From NCBI GenBank assembly GCA_041394985.1, contig JAWLBI010000001.1, positions 992,001 through 1,056,000 on the forward strand: a stretch of 64,000 bases of DNA, given 5' to 3'. Position 1 is the first letter of the stretch. Each line of letters opens with the position of its first letter. The position numbers were made by a program, and so were the translations under genes. Shown here one piece after another: positions 42,130-50,949 of this stretch. The notes under the pieces were generated by a model. The model was not told the DNA's origin and searched no databases. It worked only from the letters and a program-made list of their open reading frames with translations. Source of the DNA: JAGLON01 sp041394985 (GTDB taxonomy: Bacteria > Zixibacteria > MSB-5A5 > GN15 > JAAZOE01).

Positions 42130-43602
42130 ATGAATATACTGATACGGTTTGCATTTGCAGGACTACTGATTTGTTTCGGCAGCGATATCGCCGCCCAAAC
42201 GACAACATCCGATAATACCGCGGCGAATCCAGGTCCGACGATTATCGATGCCGGGAAATCATATCGCGAACTTGCGCTGGAGATGATTTACTCATCGGGC
42301 CAGTCCGGATTTCTTGATGGCTATATCGATCCGGGTGAATACACGGTCGGTCCGGGAGATGAGTTTCTAATCTCGTTCGTCTCCGACGACCAGGTTGATA
42401 TCAGCGCCGCGATCAACTCACGCGGCAGCCTGTTTATCAAATCCGTCGGTTCGATTGAACTGGGATATATCAGCCTCAAGGAAGCGTCCGAGCGTATCAA
42501 TGAGGTTGTCAGCCGTGTCTTTAGCGGCGTCGAGTTCTCCGTGCAGATTAAAACGTTCCGTTTCACAAGAATCAATGTTATCGGGCAGGTAAAGCAGCCG
42601 GGAACGTATTATGTTCCGGCAACCTGGCGGGCCTCGGAGTTATTGGATCTGGCCGGCGGGTTGACCGACGTTGCCACCCGCAGGAATATTATCATCAAGG
42701 GGTACGGTGAAGAAACCAATGTCGACATCGTTCGCTTCAATGCGACCGGAGCAGTTACCGCGAATCCTCTCGTCAGTCGAGGCAATACTATTGTCGTCCC
42801 GGAAAAATCGCCGTCCCAGGGATATATCTCCATCTCGGGTCAGGTCGTATCTCCCGGATCCTTCGAGTATGTCGACGCGCTTCCCGGAAGCGATTATGTA
42901 CAGTTCTGCGGTGGATTGACCGGCAATGATAACGATTTGAAAGCCGAAGTGTACTCCGCCGACGGAAAAAGGATGGAATTTGCTATTGCCGGCGCCGAGT
43001 GGAAAAACTATCAACCGATTCCCGGTGATAATCTTGTCATAAATTGGAAGGCCGATACCGAGAATTTTGGTTTTGTCAGCATCGCAGGCGAAGTTAGGCG
43101 CCCCGGCAAGTATAAAATCCCAAGCAAAAATTTCTCCCTCGATGACCTGTTAAAAATCTCAGGTGGTTTGACAAAAGACGGATGTCTGGAACGGACTCAG
43201 GTGTATCGGTTGTCACTCAAGGAAAAAATGGCTGTCGTATCCTATGGAGATGGGCAAACAAAAGATGCCGTCACCGGCTATTTACTGAGCCTAAATGCGC
43301 GCCGGGCCATCGATAATTCGAAGCTGGTGTTTATCAATCGCGATTCGATATATGTCCCTGTGAAAACAGGACTTGTTTCCGTTCAGGGGGCGGTGGCCTA
43401 TCCCGGATTGGTCAGATATCAGGAAGGGAAAGACGCCGAGTATTATATCGAACAGGCCGGTGGGTATGGATTCAATGCCGATCCCAATCGCACGGTCGTC
43501 GTCAATCAGGCGAGTGGCGGGTCGATTCCGGCATCCGAAGCGGGTGATTTGTTCGATGGGGAGACGATTCTGGTTCCTCTCAAGGAAAAGCAGGGGAAAT
43601 AG
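42130..43602 (+). CDS. SLBB-domain polysaccharide export protein (Wza-like)
   Basis: 490 residues from the ATG at 42130, chosen because the signal peptide starts here (MNILIRFAFAGLLICFGSDI); an ATG at 42124 is the alternative. A Poly_export domain (YTVGPGDEFLISFVSDDQVD, about 75-160) is followed by several SLBB repeats (INVIGQVKQPGTYYVP, ISISGQVVSPGSFEYV, VSIAGEVRRPGKYKIP, VSVQGAVAYPGLVRYQ). The family forms outer-membrane or periplasmic export channels for capsular and exopolysaccharides. No lipobox Cys is obvious, unlike E. coli Wza. It is the first gene of the operon; the Wzz-like gene follows after 2 bp. Confidence 0.9.
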   Translation: MNILIRFAFAGLLICFGSDIAAQTTTSDNTAANPGPTIIDAGKSYRELALEMIYSSGQSGFLDGYIDPGEYTVGPGDEFLISFVSDDQVDISAAINSRGSLFIKSVGSIELGYISLKEASERINEVVSRVFSGVEFSVQIKTFRFTRINVIGQVKQPGTYYVPATWRASELLDLAGGLTDVATRRNIIIKGYGEETNVDIVRFNATGAVTANPLVSRGNTIVVPEKSPSQGYISISGQVVSPGSFEYVDALPGSDYVQFCGGLTGNDNDLKAEVYSADGKRMEFAIAGAEWKNYQPIPGDNLVINWKADTENFGFVSIAGEVRRPGKYKIPSKNFSLDDLLKISGGLTKDGCLERTQVYRLSLKEKMAVVSYGDGQTKDAVTGYLLSLNARRAIDNSKLVFINRDSIYVPVKTGLVSVQGAVAYPGLVRYQEGKDAEYYIEQAGGYGFNADPNRTVVVNQASGGSIPASEAGDLFDGETILVPLKEKQGK

Positions 43603-43604
43603 CG

Positions 43605-44789
43605 ATGGATGACGCAAGAAAATTCAATCTTTGGACCATGCTCCTGGTTATAGCCCGGAGGAAAGTGTTCATTATCAGCCTCGTTGCGGTTTGTACTGTG
43701 GCAGCGGTGGTCGTCGCACTGATGCTGCCGAAGTGGTATCGAGCCAAGACATCCATGTTGCCATCGCAGCACGATCAATTGACCGGATTGACCGGCAATT
43801 TCGCCCAGTATGCAATGTCATCGGCCGGATTCGATTTACCGATGATGGCGACGGCCTCCGATGTTTACGCGACAATGCTTAAATCGGAGACGATTTCCCG
43901 AGCCGTGACCGACAGGCTTAATTTGAAAGAATATCTTAAGCTCGATTCTTATCAGAAATGTCATAATTACCTGAGGGAAAACGTCGATATCAAAGTCACT
44001 CCCGAGGGAATTGTCGAGTTATATTGTCTCGACAAAGACCCGCAGATGGCCGCGGATATGGCCAATGAATACGTGCGGCAACTCGATTTACTCAATCGCA
44101 ATGTCAAGGCCGCCAAGGCGAAGTCAGACCGGGAATTCGTCTTTAATCGCCTCGATTCCACCAAGACAATCCTGGAACAGGCGCGCGACAGGCTGCTCGA
44201 TTTCCAGATGACACACAAGGCGGTCGATCTGGTCAGCCAGAAAAACCTTGCAATTACTGCGGCGACGGAACTGAAAACGCAATTGGCGCTGGCCCGAGTC
44301 GAGCGGGATGTCAAAAAGAAATCACTGTCCGCGACGCATCCGACGGTCGTTAGTCTTGATGAGCGGATCAGTCAACTGGAAAATCAGATCACGTCCCTCG
44401 AAACCGGAACCGGCGATGATACATATCTTAACCTTCCGCTGTCCGAAATTCCGGCTCTCACGATAAAACTGGCCCAGTTGGAAGCGGATGTTAAGCTGCA
44501 AGAGGAAGTATACTCGCTCCTGACCGAATTGTACGAAGAGGCGCGGATAAAGGAGCAGAAGGATACGCCGACGATTGCGGTGCTGGAAACCGCTTATCCG
44601 CCGGACTTGAAATACAAACCGAAGCGATCGATCATTGTCGCCGGGGCGCTGTTCGGCTCGCTGTGTCTGGCCATTTTTATTGCGCTGTTCGCGGATTATC
44701 TGGAAAACCTGCGGCGTACATCGCCGACCGATTTCGATATCATGCGCCAGGCCAGAGACGAACTTTCAAAGAAACGCTACACCGATTAA
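43605..44789 (+). CDS. Wzz/GNVR chain-length determinant, without kinase
   Basis: 394 residues. Membrane helices lie near both ends (about 20-42 and 340-362), and a long coiled-coil periplasmic part lies between them (about 150-320; LDSTKTILEQARDRLL, DERISQLENQITSLE). A conserved Pro-rich stretch before TM2 (AYPPDLKYKPKRS) is typical of polysaccharide co-polymerases. Only a short cytoplasmic tail follows, with no Walker A motif or Tyr-rich cluster, so the tyrosine kinase module of Wzc-type proteins is absent. It probably works with the SLBB protein. GGGGAAATAGCG precedes the ATG. Confidence 0.9.
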   Translation: MDDARKFNLWTMLLVIARRKVFIISLVAVCTVAAVVVALMLPKWYRAKTSMLPSQHDQLTGLTGNFAQYAMSSAGFDLPMMATASDVYATMLKSETISRAVTDRLNLKEYLKLDSYQKCHNYLRENVDIKVTPEGIVELYCLDKDPQMAADMANEYVRQLDLLNRNVKAAKAKSDREFVFNRLDSTKTILEQARDRLLDFQMTHKAVDLVSQKNLAITAATELKTQLALARVERDVKKKSLSATHPTVVSLDERISQLENQITSLETGTGDDTYLNLPLSEIPALTIKLAQLEADVKLQEEVYSLLTELYEEARIKEQKDTPTIAVLETAYPPDLKYKPKRSIIVAGALFGSLCLAIFIALFADYLENLRRTSPTDFDIMRQARDELSKKRYTD

Positions 44790-44876
44790 AATCAGGTGCA
44801 GATATTATTCGGGCGATCCGTATATCGAACAATAGATGTCTCGTAGGTTCAAACCTTTAAGTGCACGGTTCTTACA

Positions 44877-45653
44877 ATGGCGAATAACAAAATCGACCCC
44901 GATGCGAAAATCGGAAAAAACACGACAATCGGCGAATACGCCGTTATCAGCAAAAATGTTTCGATAGGCGAGGGGTGCCTGATCGGACATCATGTCGTCA
45001 TCCACGAAGACTCCAATATCGGCGACAATGTGCGTATCGATGATCACACCGTCATCGGTAAAACCCCGATGCGGGCGGCCAATTCGGCGGTAACGAAAGA
45101 TGCTCAACTCCCGCCGTGTGAAATCGATTCCGATTGCATCATCGGAACCGGGGCGATTCTCTACCGAGGTTCAACAATCGGACGCAAGGTGCTAATCGCC
45201 GACCTGGCGACCGTGCGTGAAAATGTCATCATCGGTGATTTCACGATTGTCGGTCGTGGTGCGGCAATAGAAAATTTTTGTACGATCGGCCGCTATTGTA
45301 AGCTGGAAACGAACGTGTACATCACCGCCTACAGTAATCTGGCCGACCGAGTTTTCGTCGCCCCCTGCGTTGCGACCTCCAATGATAATTTCGTCGGCCG
45401 TACCGAAAAACGATTCGAACACTTTAAAGGCGTTATCGCCGCTCGCGGCGCTCGAATAGGCGTCAATGCAACGATTCTGCCGGGGAAAATTATCGGCGAG
45501 GATGCGCTCGTTGCCGCAGGCGCGCTGGTGACAAAAGATGTCCCACCGCAGCAGATCGTCGCCAATACGGCGGGAGATATCAGTGTTAAGGCAAAACCGA
45601 TTCGCTCGGTCCCCGATGATCAATTGCTCGACAACCAGGATTGGCCGGAATAA
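44877..45653 (+). CDS. Left-handed beta-helix (hexapeptide) acyltransferase
   Basis: 258 residues with many hexapeptide turns (IDPDAKIGKNTTIGEYAVI, IGEGCLIGHHVVI, IGVNATILPGKIIGEDALV), forming a trimeric left-handed beta-helix that transfers acetyl or another acyl group from CoA or ACP to a sugar. An insertion with conserved charged residues (VATSNDNFVGRTEKRFEHF) and the end VTKDVPPQQIVANTAGD match sugar N-acetyltransferases of the WxcM/WbpD/WlbB kind. With the aminotransferase just downstream, N-acylation of an amino sugar is likely. The ribosome-binding site is weak. A small AGGTT/AACCT hairpin lies in the 87-bp spacer upstream. Confidence 0.85.
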   Translation: MANNKIDPDAKIGKNTTIGEYAVISKNVSIGEGCLIGHHVVIHEDSNIGDNVRIDDHTVIGKTPMRAANSAVTKDAQLPPCEIDSDCIIGTGAILYRGSTIGRKVLIADLATVRENVIIGDFTIVGRGAAIENFCTIGRYCKLETNVYITAYSNLADRVFVAPCVATSNDNFVGRTEKRFEHFKGVIAARGARIGVNATILPGKIIGEDALVAAGALVTKDVPPQQIVANTAGDISVKAKPIRSVPDDQLLDNQDWPE

Positions 45654-45664
45654 GGAGAATTAAT

Positions 45665-46765
45665 ATGGCAGTGCCATTAATCGATATACACAGACAGCAT
45701 GATCCGATACAGGACAAACTCGATGCGGCGATTAAGGCCGTATTCGCCCACGGCCGTTTCATCCTCGGTCCCGAAGTCAAGGAACTGGAGGAGAGGATCG
45801 CCAAACTGTGCCGCGTCAAGCACGCCATCGGCGTAGCGTCCGGTACCGATGCCCTGCAACTGGCATTGCATGCGGCCGGAGTAGGACCCGGCGATGAAGT
45901 CATCACCTCGGCTTTTTCCTTCTTTGCCTCGGCGGGCGTTATAAGCCGCCTCGGGGCCAAACCGGTATTTGCCGAAATCGATATCGATACATTTAATCTC
46001 GATCCGGCCAAACTCGAGCGGCGTATTACCGATAAGACTAAGGCGATCATGCCGGTACACCTGTTCGGTCAGTGCGCCGATATGGATGCCATCTTCAGCA
46101 TAGCGCTGAATCATAAGGTGAAAATTATCGAGGACGCCGCCCAGGCTATCGGTTCTATTTATTATGGCCGACCGGCCGGATCACTCGGTGATGCCGGGTG
46201 CTTTTCGTTCTTCCCGACCAAAAATCTCGGCTGCGCCGGCGATGGCGGAATGATTGTAACCAATAACGATGAATTGGCCGAAACGATGCGCATGCTGCGC
46301 GTGCACGGAGGCAAATCCGAGTACCATCATGATATCGTCGGCTACAATTCACGACTGGATACGCTGCAGGCGGCAATCCTTAATGTGAAGCTCGATTATT
46401 TACAGGCGTGGACCGAGGCGCGCCGCAAAAACGCCGCACGATATGATAAACTGCTGGCCGATGTTCCGGTAGTCACGCCGGTTGTTGCTGAGGAGCGCTA
46501 TCATATTTTCCACCAGTATACGATTATGACCGATAAGCGCGACGAATTGCAGGCACATCTGCATAAGAAGGGTGTCGGCTGCAAAGTATATTATCCGATA
46601 CCGTTCCACATGCAGAAGTGTTTCGCGGATCTTGGCTACACCAATGGGCAGTTCCCATTGGCCGAGAAGGCCGGCAATCAGGTATTGTCTCTGCCGATTT
46701 TCGGCGAGATGACCGAGGCCGAGCAGGATGAAGTCGTCGCGGCGATTAAAGAATTCTTTTCCTGA
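45665..46765 (+). CDS. DegT/DnrJ/EryC1 PLP aminotransferase
   Basis: 366 residues from the ATG at 45665, with AAGGAGAATTAAT upstream. Family signatures are VASGTDALQLALHAAGVGPG, VHLFGQCADM, IEDAAQAIGS and the PLP Lys in FSFFPTKNLGCAGDGG. It aminates a keto sugar nucleotide. Between an N-acyltransferase and a UDP-GlcNAc 2-epimerase-type gene, it fits a WbpE-like role (3-keto to 3-amino sugar), but dehydrogenases of such a pathway are not in the window. The substrate is uncertain. Confidence 0.93.
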   Translation: MAVPLIDIHRQHDPIQDKLDAAIKAVFAHGRFILGPEVKELEERIAKLCRVKHAIGVASGTDALQLALHAAGVGPGDEVITSAFSFFASAGVISRLGAKPVFAEIDIDTFNLDPAKLERRITDKTKAIMPVHLFGQCADMDAIFSIALNHKVKIIEDAAQAIGSIYYGRPAGSLGDAGCFSFFPTKNLGCAGDGGMIVTNNDELAETMRMLRVHGGKSEYHHDIVGYNSRLDTLQAAILNVKLDYLQAWTEARRKNAARYDKLLADVPVVTPVVAEERYHIFHQYTIMTDKRDELQAHLHKKGVGCKVYYPIPFHMQKCFADLGYTNGQFPLAEKAGNQVLSLPIFGEMTEAEQDEVVAAIKEFFS

Positions 46766-46776
46766 AATCGGTTGGC

Positions 46777-47880
46777 ATGACGAGTCGTAAAAAGAAAACA
46801 GTGTTATCTCTGGTCGGCGCGAGGCCGCAGTTCGTCAAGCTGGCGCCGCTGGCCGCCGCCTTGAAAAAGTCATTTCATCATATCATCGTGCACTCGGGCC
46901 AGCACTATGATGCGCGCATGTCCGATTCGTTTTTCTCGCAATTGCACATCCCGGACCCCAATATCAATCTTGAAATTGGCTCCGGAAATCATGGGCAGCA
47001 GACCGGAAGGATGCTGGAGAAATTCGAGGCCGTCCTGCTGGAAAAAAAACCGGACATGGTGCTGGTCTATGGAGATACGAATACGACTCTCGCCGGGGCG
47101 CTCGCAGCGGCAAAGCTGCATATTCCGGTTGGACACATCGAATCCGGTCTCAGGTCATTCAATAAACGCATGCCCGAGGAAATCAATCGTATCGTCGCCG
47201 ATGCGACAGCCGATTTGCTGTTTTATCCGACGACCGCGGCGCGCGAGAATCTCCTGTGCGAAGGCCAGAAAAACGGGTTGGTCAATTCCGGTGATTTGAT
47301 GTATGAAATCCTGGATGCCTGTACCGAGCTGTCCGGGTTCAGATCCAAGCAGTACGAGCAGTTTGGTGTCGGCGAGCGGGACTATTGTCTGGTGACCCTC
47401 CATCGCGCCGAAAACGCCGACCATAAGGACAGGCTGGAAAAATTCGTCGACATTTTGAAATCGCTGCCCTGTCCGGCGGTGTTTCTCGTGCATCCGCGAA
47501 CGCGGAAAAATCTTATCGCATTCGGATTGATGAAAACTCTTGATGATAGCCCCTCGGTTGTTGTCTCCGAACCGCTCCCGTATATTGAAACACTGTCATT
47601 GTTATCGACCGCCAGAGCATTATTGACGGACTCAGGCGGTATGCAAAAAGAGGCGTACTTTCTCGGTTGCCCCTGTATCACGCTGCGCTCCGAAACGGAA
47701 TGGGTGGAGACGGTCAAGGCGGGAGCGAATACCCTGGCCGATCTGTCCAAAAAGAAAATTCTGACCGCTCTGAAATCGAAAGCGTCGCGGCGCCGGAAGC
47801 TGAATTACCGGATTCGGGGCATCAAACCGTCAGACGTTATAGCCGGAGCAATTGAATCATTTCTCACGAAGCACGAATAA
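46777..47880 (+). CDS. wecB: UDP-N-acetylglucosamine 2-epimerase
   Basis: 367 residues. Features are LSLVGARPQFVKLAPL, IVHSGQHYDARMSDSFF, DMVLVYGDTNTTLAGALAA, HIESGLRSFNKRMPEEINR and LTDSGGMQKEAYFL, all typical of the hydrolysing/non-hydrolysing UDP-GlcNAc 2-epimerase family. It converts UDP-GlcNAc to UDP-ManNAc, or a 2,3-diacetamido-glucuronate derivative in the WbpI branch; the neighbouring aminotransferase and acyltransferase make the latter possible. Its 3' end overlaps what may be the true start of the flippase gene. Confidence 0.92.
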   Translation: MTSRKKKTVLSLVGARPQFVKLAPLAAALKKSFHHIIVHSGQHYDARMSDSFFSQLHIPDPNINLEIGSGNHGQQTGRMLEKFEAVLLEKKPDMVLVYGDTNTTLAGALAAAKLHIPVGHIESGLRSFNKRMPEEINRIVADATADLLFYPTTAARENLLCEGQKNGLVNSGDLMYEILDACTELSGFRSKQYEQFGVGERDYCLVTLHRAENADHKDRLEKFVDILKSLPCPAVFLVHPRTRKNLIAFGLMKTLDDSPSVVVSEPLPYIETLSLLSTARALLTDSGGMQKEAYFLGCPCITLRSETEWVETVKAGANTLADLSKKKILTALKSKASRRRKLNYRIRGIKPSDVIAGAIESFLTKHE

Positions 47881-47930
47881 ATTCCACCGCCGGAACGATT
47901 AAGCGGGCGACTATTGGTATCGCCCTGCTG

Positions 47931-49427
47931 GTGTTGATCTCCAAAGCGGTCGGATTTGTCCGCGAGATGGTCATCGCCTATCACTTCGGCACTGCCGCCA
48001 CGTATGACATCTATCTTGTTGCGGTCGCCATTCCCATTGCATTGTTCGCTCTCATTTCCGGATTATCAAATCTGTTTATTCCGGCCTATGCCGAGGCTTC
48101 TGCTGCGAAGGAGAACGGTGTCGAATTATCTCGACTGTGGTCGAATTTCAATCTTTTGTTTGTTCTGGCCATCGGCCTGACAATAGTGATTGCGCTGTTT
48201 GCGGAACCGCTCATTCAGCTGACGGCTCCCGGATTCTCTCAGGAACAAGTACATGAGGCGGCGAAAATTTGCCGTATTGCTTCGTTTATTGTCCTCCTCG
48301 GCTGCCTGGAAACATTCTTCAGATCGGCCCTGAATAGTGAGAAAAAGTTCTATTTACCGGCAAGCGGACCGATAGCCGCCAATATCGTCTTTATTGCGAT
48401 TGTCGTATATTTTGCCGATTCATTGTCGACTTATGCGATTCTCATCGGTTTGGTCTGCGGGTATTTCATCCAGATGCTGTTGGTTCTGGCAGCATTTCGC
48501 TCGTGTGCCATCAATCGCTTTTTTACCCTTCGGATTTCGGCCCATACGACGAATCGATTCTTTTATGTGGCGGTTGTTATCGTCCTGGTTGAAACGGCCT
48601 CGCAACTGTACACGATCATTGATCGCTATTTCGCATCATCGATGCCGGACGGCGTGATTTCCGCACTGGGATATACGTATATCCTCTTTATGCTGCCGGT
48701 TTCGGTCTTCGCCTATGCACTGTCGACCGCAATTTTTCCATTTCTGACCGATACTGTCGTCCAGAAAGACGGGAGTGCGACCGGCGCATTGCTCACGAGG
48801 GGGATATCCGTGACGCTGCTTCTGGCCCTGCCTGTCAGCATGTTATTCTGGGTATTTGCCCGTGAGATCGTCGTACTGGTGTTTCAGCGGGGTGCTTTCG
48901 ATGCCGCCTCGGTTACCATAACCAGCGGCCTGGTGAGGGTATTCGCGCTGGGTATGGCCGGGCAGTCGCTGATTTGGCTGATGTACCGGGCATTTTATGC
49001 GTCACGGAAGTACAATGCGTTGCTGTTTAATATCATTATTGCCGTGGCAGTGAAAATCATCCTCGCATTTGCCCTGTTTTCCCGGTGTGCGGAACTGAGC
49101 CTCGCTTATTCCAGCAGCGCCAGTTATACCGTCAGCGCAGTATTTTTAATTGTCCTGGCGGGCTTTTCTATTGCTCCACTTGACTGGATTGCGATAATAC
49201 GTTATCTTATAAAGCTATGCATTATTACGGCAGTTGGGGCTTTGGTTGCCGTGTACCTGCAATCATCATTGCTGGCCCGGGGAGGGTACTTCGGAAATCT
49301 CTTGGTGATGCTACCGGTAGTCATGGTCGCGACGGTATGCGTCATGGCACTCGTGGCATATTGGATTAACATCACCGAAGTCCGAGAATTCGTATCAAGT
49401 ATGAAACTGAGACATAAAAACTCATGA
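47931..49427 (+). CDS. MurJ/Wzx-like lipid-linked oligosaccharide flippase
   Basis: 498 residues from the GTG at 47931, the first usual start codon, but this cuts into TM1. The same frame stays open back to 47856 and adds residues reading STAGTIKRATIGIALLVL, which match the normal MurJ N-terminus ahead of ISKAVGFVREMVIAYHFGTA. No ATG, GTG or TTG exists there, so initiation at a rare AUU or AUC near 47856-47861 (behind GGAG at 47845) is possible. About 14 helices; AVGFVREMVIAY, the SNLFIPAYAE loop and LVLISKAVGF match MurJ. Within this locus it probably flips the repeat unit across the inner membrane. The stop overlaps the next ATG (ATGA). Confidence 0.88.
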   Translation: MLISKAVGFVREMVIAYHFGTAATYDIYLVAVAIPIALFALISGLSNLFIPAYAEASAAKENGVELSRLWSNFNLLFVLAIGLTIVIALFAEPLIQLTAPGFSQEQVHEAAKICRIASFIVLLGCLETFFRSALNSEKKFYLPASGPIAANIVFIAIVVYFADSLSTYAILIGLVCGYFIQMLLVLAAFRSCAINRFFTLRISAHTTNRFFYVAVVIVLVETASQLYTIIDRYFASSMPDGVISALGYTYILFMLPVSVFAYALSTAIFPFLTDTVVQKDGSATGALLTRGISVTLLLALPVSMLFWVFAREIVVLVFQRGAFDAASVTITSGLVRVFALGMAGQSLIWLMYRAFYASRKYNALLFNIIIAVAVKIILAFALFSRCAELSLAYSSSASYTVSAVFLIVLAGFSIAPLDWIAIIRYLIKLCIITAVGALVAVYLQSSLLARGGYFGNLLVMLPVVMVATVCVMALVAYWINITEVREFVSSMKLRHKNS

Positions 49428-50821
49428 GCACGTACATCAGCCATATTCCGTTTTTTAATCGGGCCGTTATTCCCGATTGGCAATTGTTTGTGGCCGGAAT
49501 CCTGTTTGCGCTGCCGGTGGGTGCTCTTTTGCTGTGGAATCCGGTTCTTGGCATAGCCTTCGGCGCCATTCCGTTTATCGTATTACTGGTCTGCCAGGGA
49601 ACGACATTGGTATACCTGCTTATTGCATCGACATTTGTTTTTTATCAACTCAGTCAAAATCTTGCGCTCTTGCCGTGCGATGTGTTTGCCCTGTTATTGG
49701 TAGCGGCATATGCCATTGATTTGCTGATAAAAGGACCGGTCAACAGGCGCAACTCGATTGCCGGCCTGTATCTGGTATATCTCGGTATCGGGATGATATC
49801 GTTGTTTCTGGAAGGCGCCACGGGGATATCCATTCGGTATTTTCTCCGCCAGATTCTCTTGTTTTTGACATTTTGTGCGGTGGCGCATTTTGTACCTCGA
49901 ATCAACATTCGAAATCTTCTGGCCGTTTTTATAATCGTCGCCGTCGCCAATTCGACATTGGCGTTATTCGATTTCCTGCGGGCCGGCGGGTCGATTCGGG
50001 CCTTCGGATTGGCAGGGCTGGGATTCGCTGATCATGTTATGGTCGGGATGCTCATCAGCGCCGTATTTTATATCTGTTCCGGAGACCTGCGGGCCCGGTT
50101 GTTCTGGGGAATCAGTTTTCTGATTTTGGTCGCCGCCCTGGCGGCGACGCAAACGAGGGCCTCGGTTATCACTGCGGGATGGGCATTGCTTATTGCCCTG
50201 TATATGGCATACAAAGCCGGCAAAAGGATTAGGCTCACGATTCCCAAGCGGGGTCTCATCGCGGCAGTTTTTCTGTTCGTGATCATCGTGCCGATTGTCC
50301 TGTTTACGACCCCTATATTCGAGGGCGTTGTCCATCGGTTCGGGCGCATGGGATTTCAAATTTCCGGAACGATTCTTTTGCGTGTCATTTTGTGGAAGCT
50401 GGGCATTGCCGCCTTTTTGCAAAATCCCATTTTCGGAATCGGGCCGGGACACTATGCGGTCATTATCCAATGGGTACCGCAGGCCCGCTTCGAACCTATG
50501 TACGCGTGGATCAAGGGGATGGGGCCTCATGTGTCGTTTATGACCGCCCTGACTGAAACCGGAATTCTGGGGTTTTTGGCGCTGGCTTCCCTGTTTGGTA
50601 AAACCGTACATTTGGCTCATAGCAGGCTAAAAGATGCCGTCGACCGGGAAGATTTAGCCGTACGTTTATTTTTATTCGTTTTTGCGGCCGCGGTGCTCGG
50701 TTCGTCTCTATATGCAGGCGCCTGGCTCTGGGGCAACAACAGTTATCATATGGCGGTATTCTTCGGATGTATCGCCGGTTATGCCGGAATGCCCAAAAGC
50801 CGGCCGGAAGGAGTCAATTAG
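49424..50821 (+). CDS. O-antigen ligase/polymerase family membrane protein
   Basis: A 465-residue protein with about 12 helices. A Wzy_C/WaaL-type region shows the large periplasmic loop IFGIGPGHYAVIIQW with HVSFMTALTETGILGFLALA, the conserved H-x-E/T-x-x-G pattern of O-antigen ligases. It either polymerises repeat units or ligates polymer to an acceptor; these cannot be told apart by sequence. It is translationally coupled to the flippase through a 4-bp overlap. Confidence 0.88.
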   Translation: MSTYISHIPFFNRAVIPDWQLFVAGILFALPVGALLLWNPVLGIAFGAIPFIVLLVCQGTTLVYLLIASTFVFYQLSQNLALLPCDVFALLLVAAYAIDLLIKGPVNRRNSIAGLYLVYLGIGMISLFLEGATGISIRYFLRQILLFLTFCAVAHFVPRINIRNLLAVFIIVAVANSTLALFDFLRAGGSIRAFGLAGLGFADHVMVGMLISAVFYICSGDLRARLFWGISFLILVAALAATQTRASVITAGWALLIALYMAYKAGKRIRLTIPKRGLIAAVFLFVIIVPIVLFTTPIFEGVVHRFGRMGFQISGTILLRVILWKLGIAAFLQNPIFGIGPGHYAVIIQWVPQARFEPMYAWIKGMGPHVSFMTALTETGILGFLALASLFGKTVHLAHSRLKDAVDREDLAVRLFLFVFAAAVLGSSLYAGAWLWGNNSYHMAVFFGCIAGYAGMPKSRPEGVN

Positions 50822-50949
50822 TCGTTTGTTGCAAATAGTTCCGAATGCGTCGTTTTTTGTGTATTTCATGCTTTACATAAAAACCGGAATAGTGTAAAAT
50901 GTCTGTCATCTCTGCCGCCATACCGAGATATGTCTTGAGGAGATTCTAA

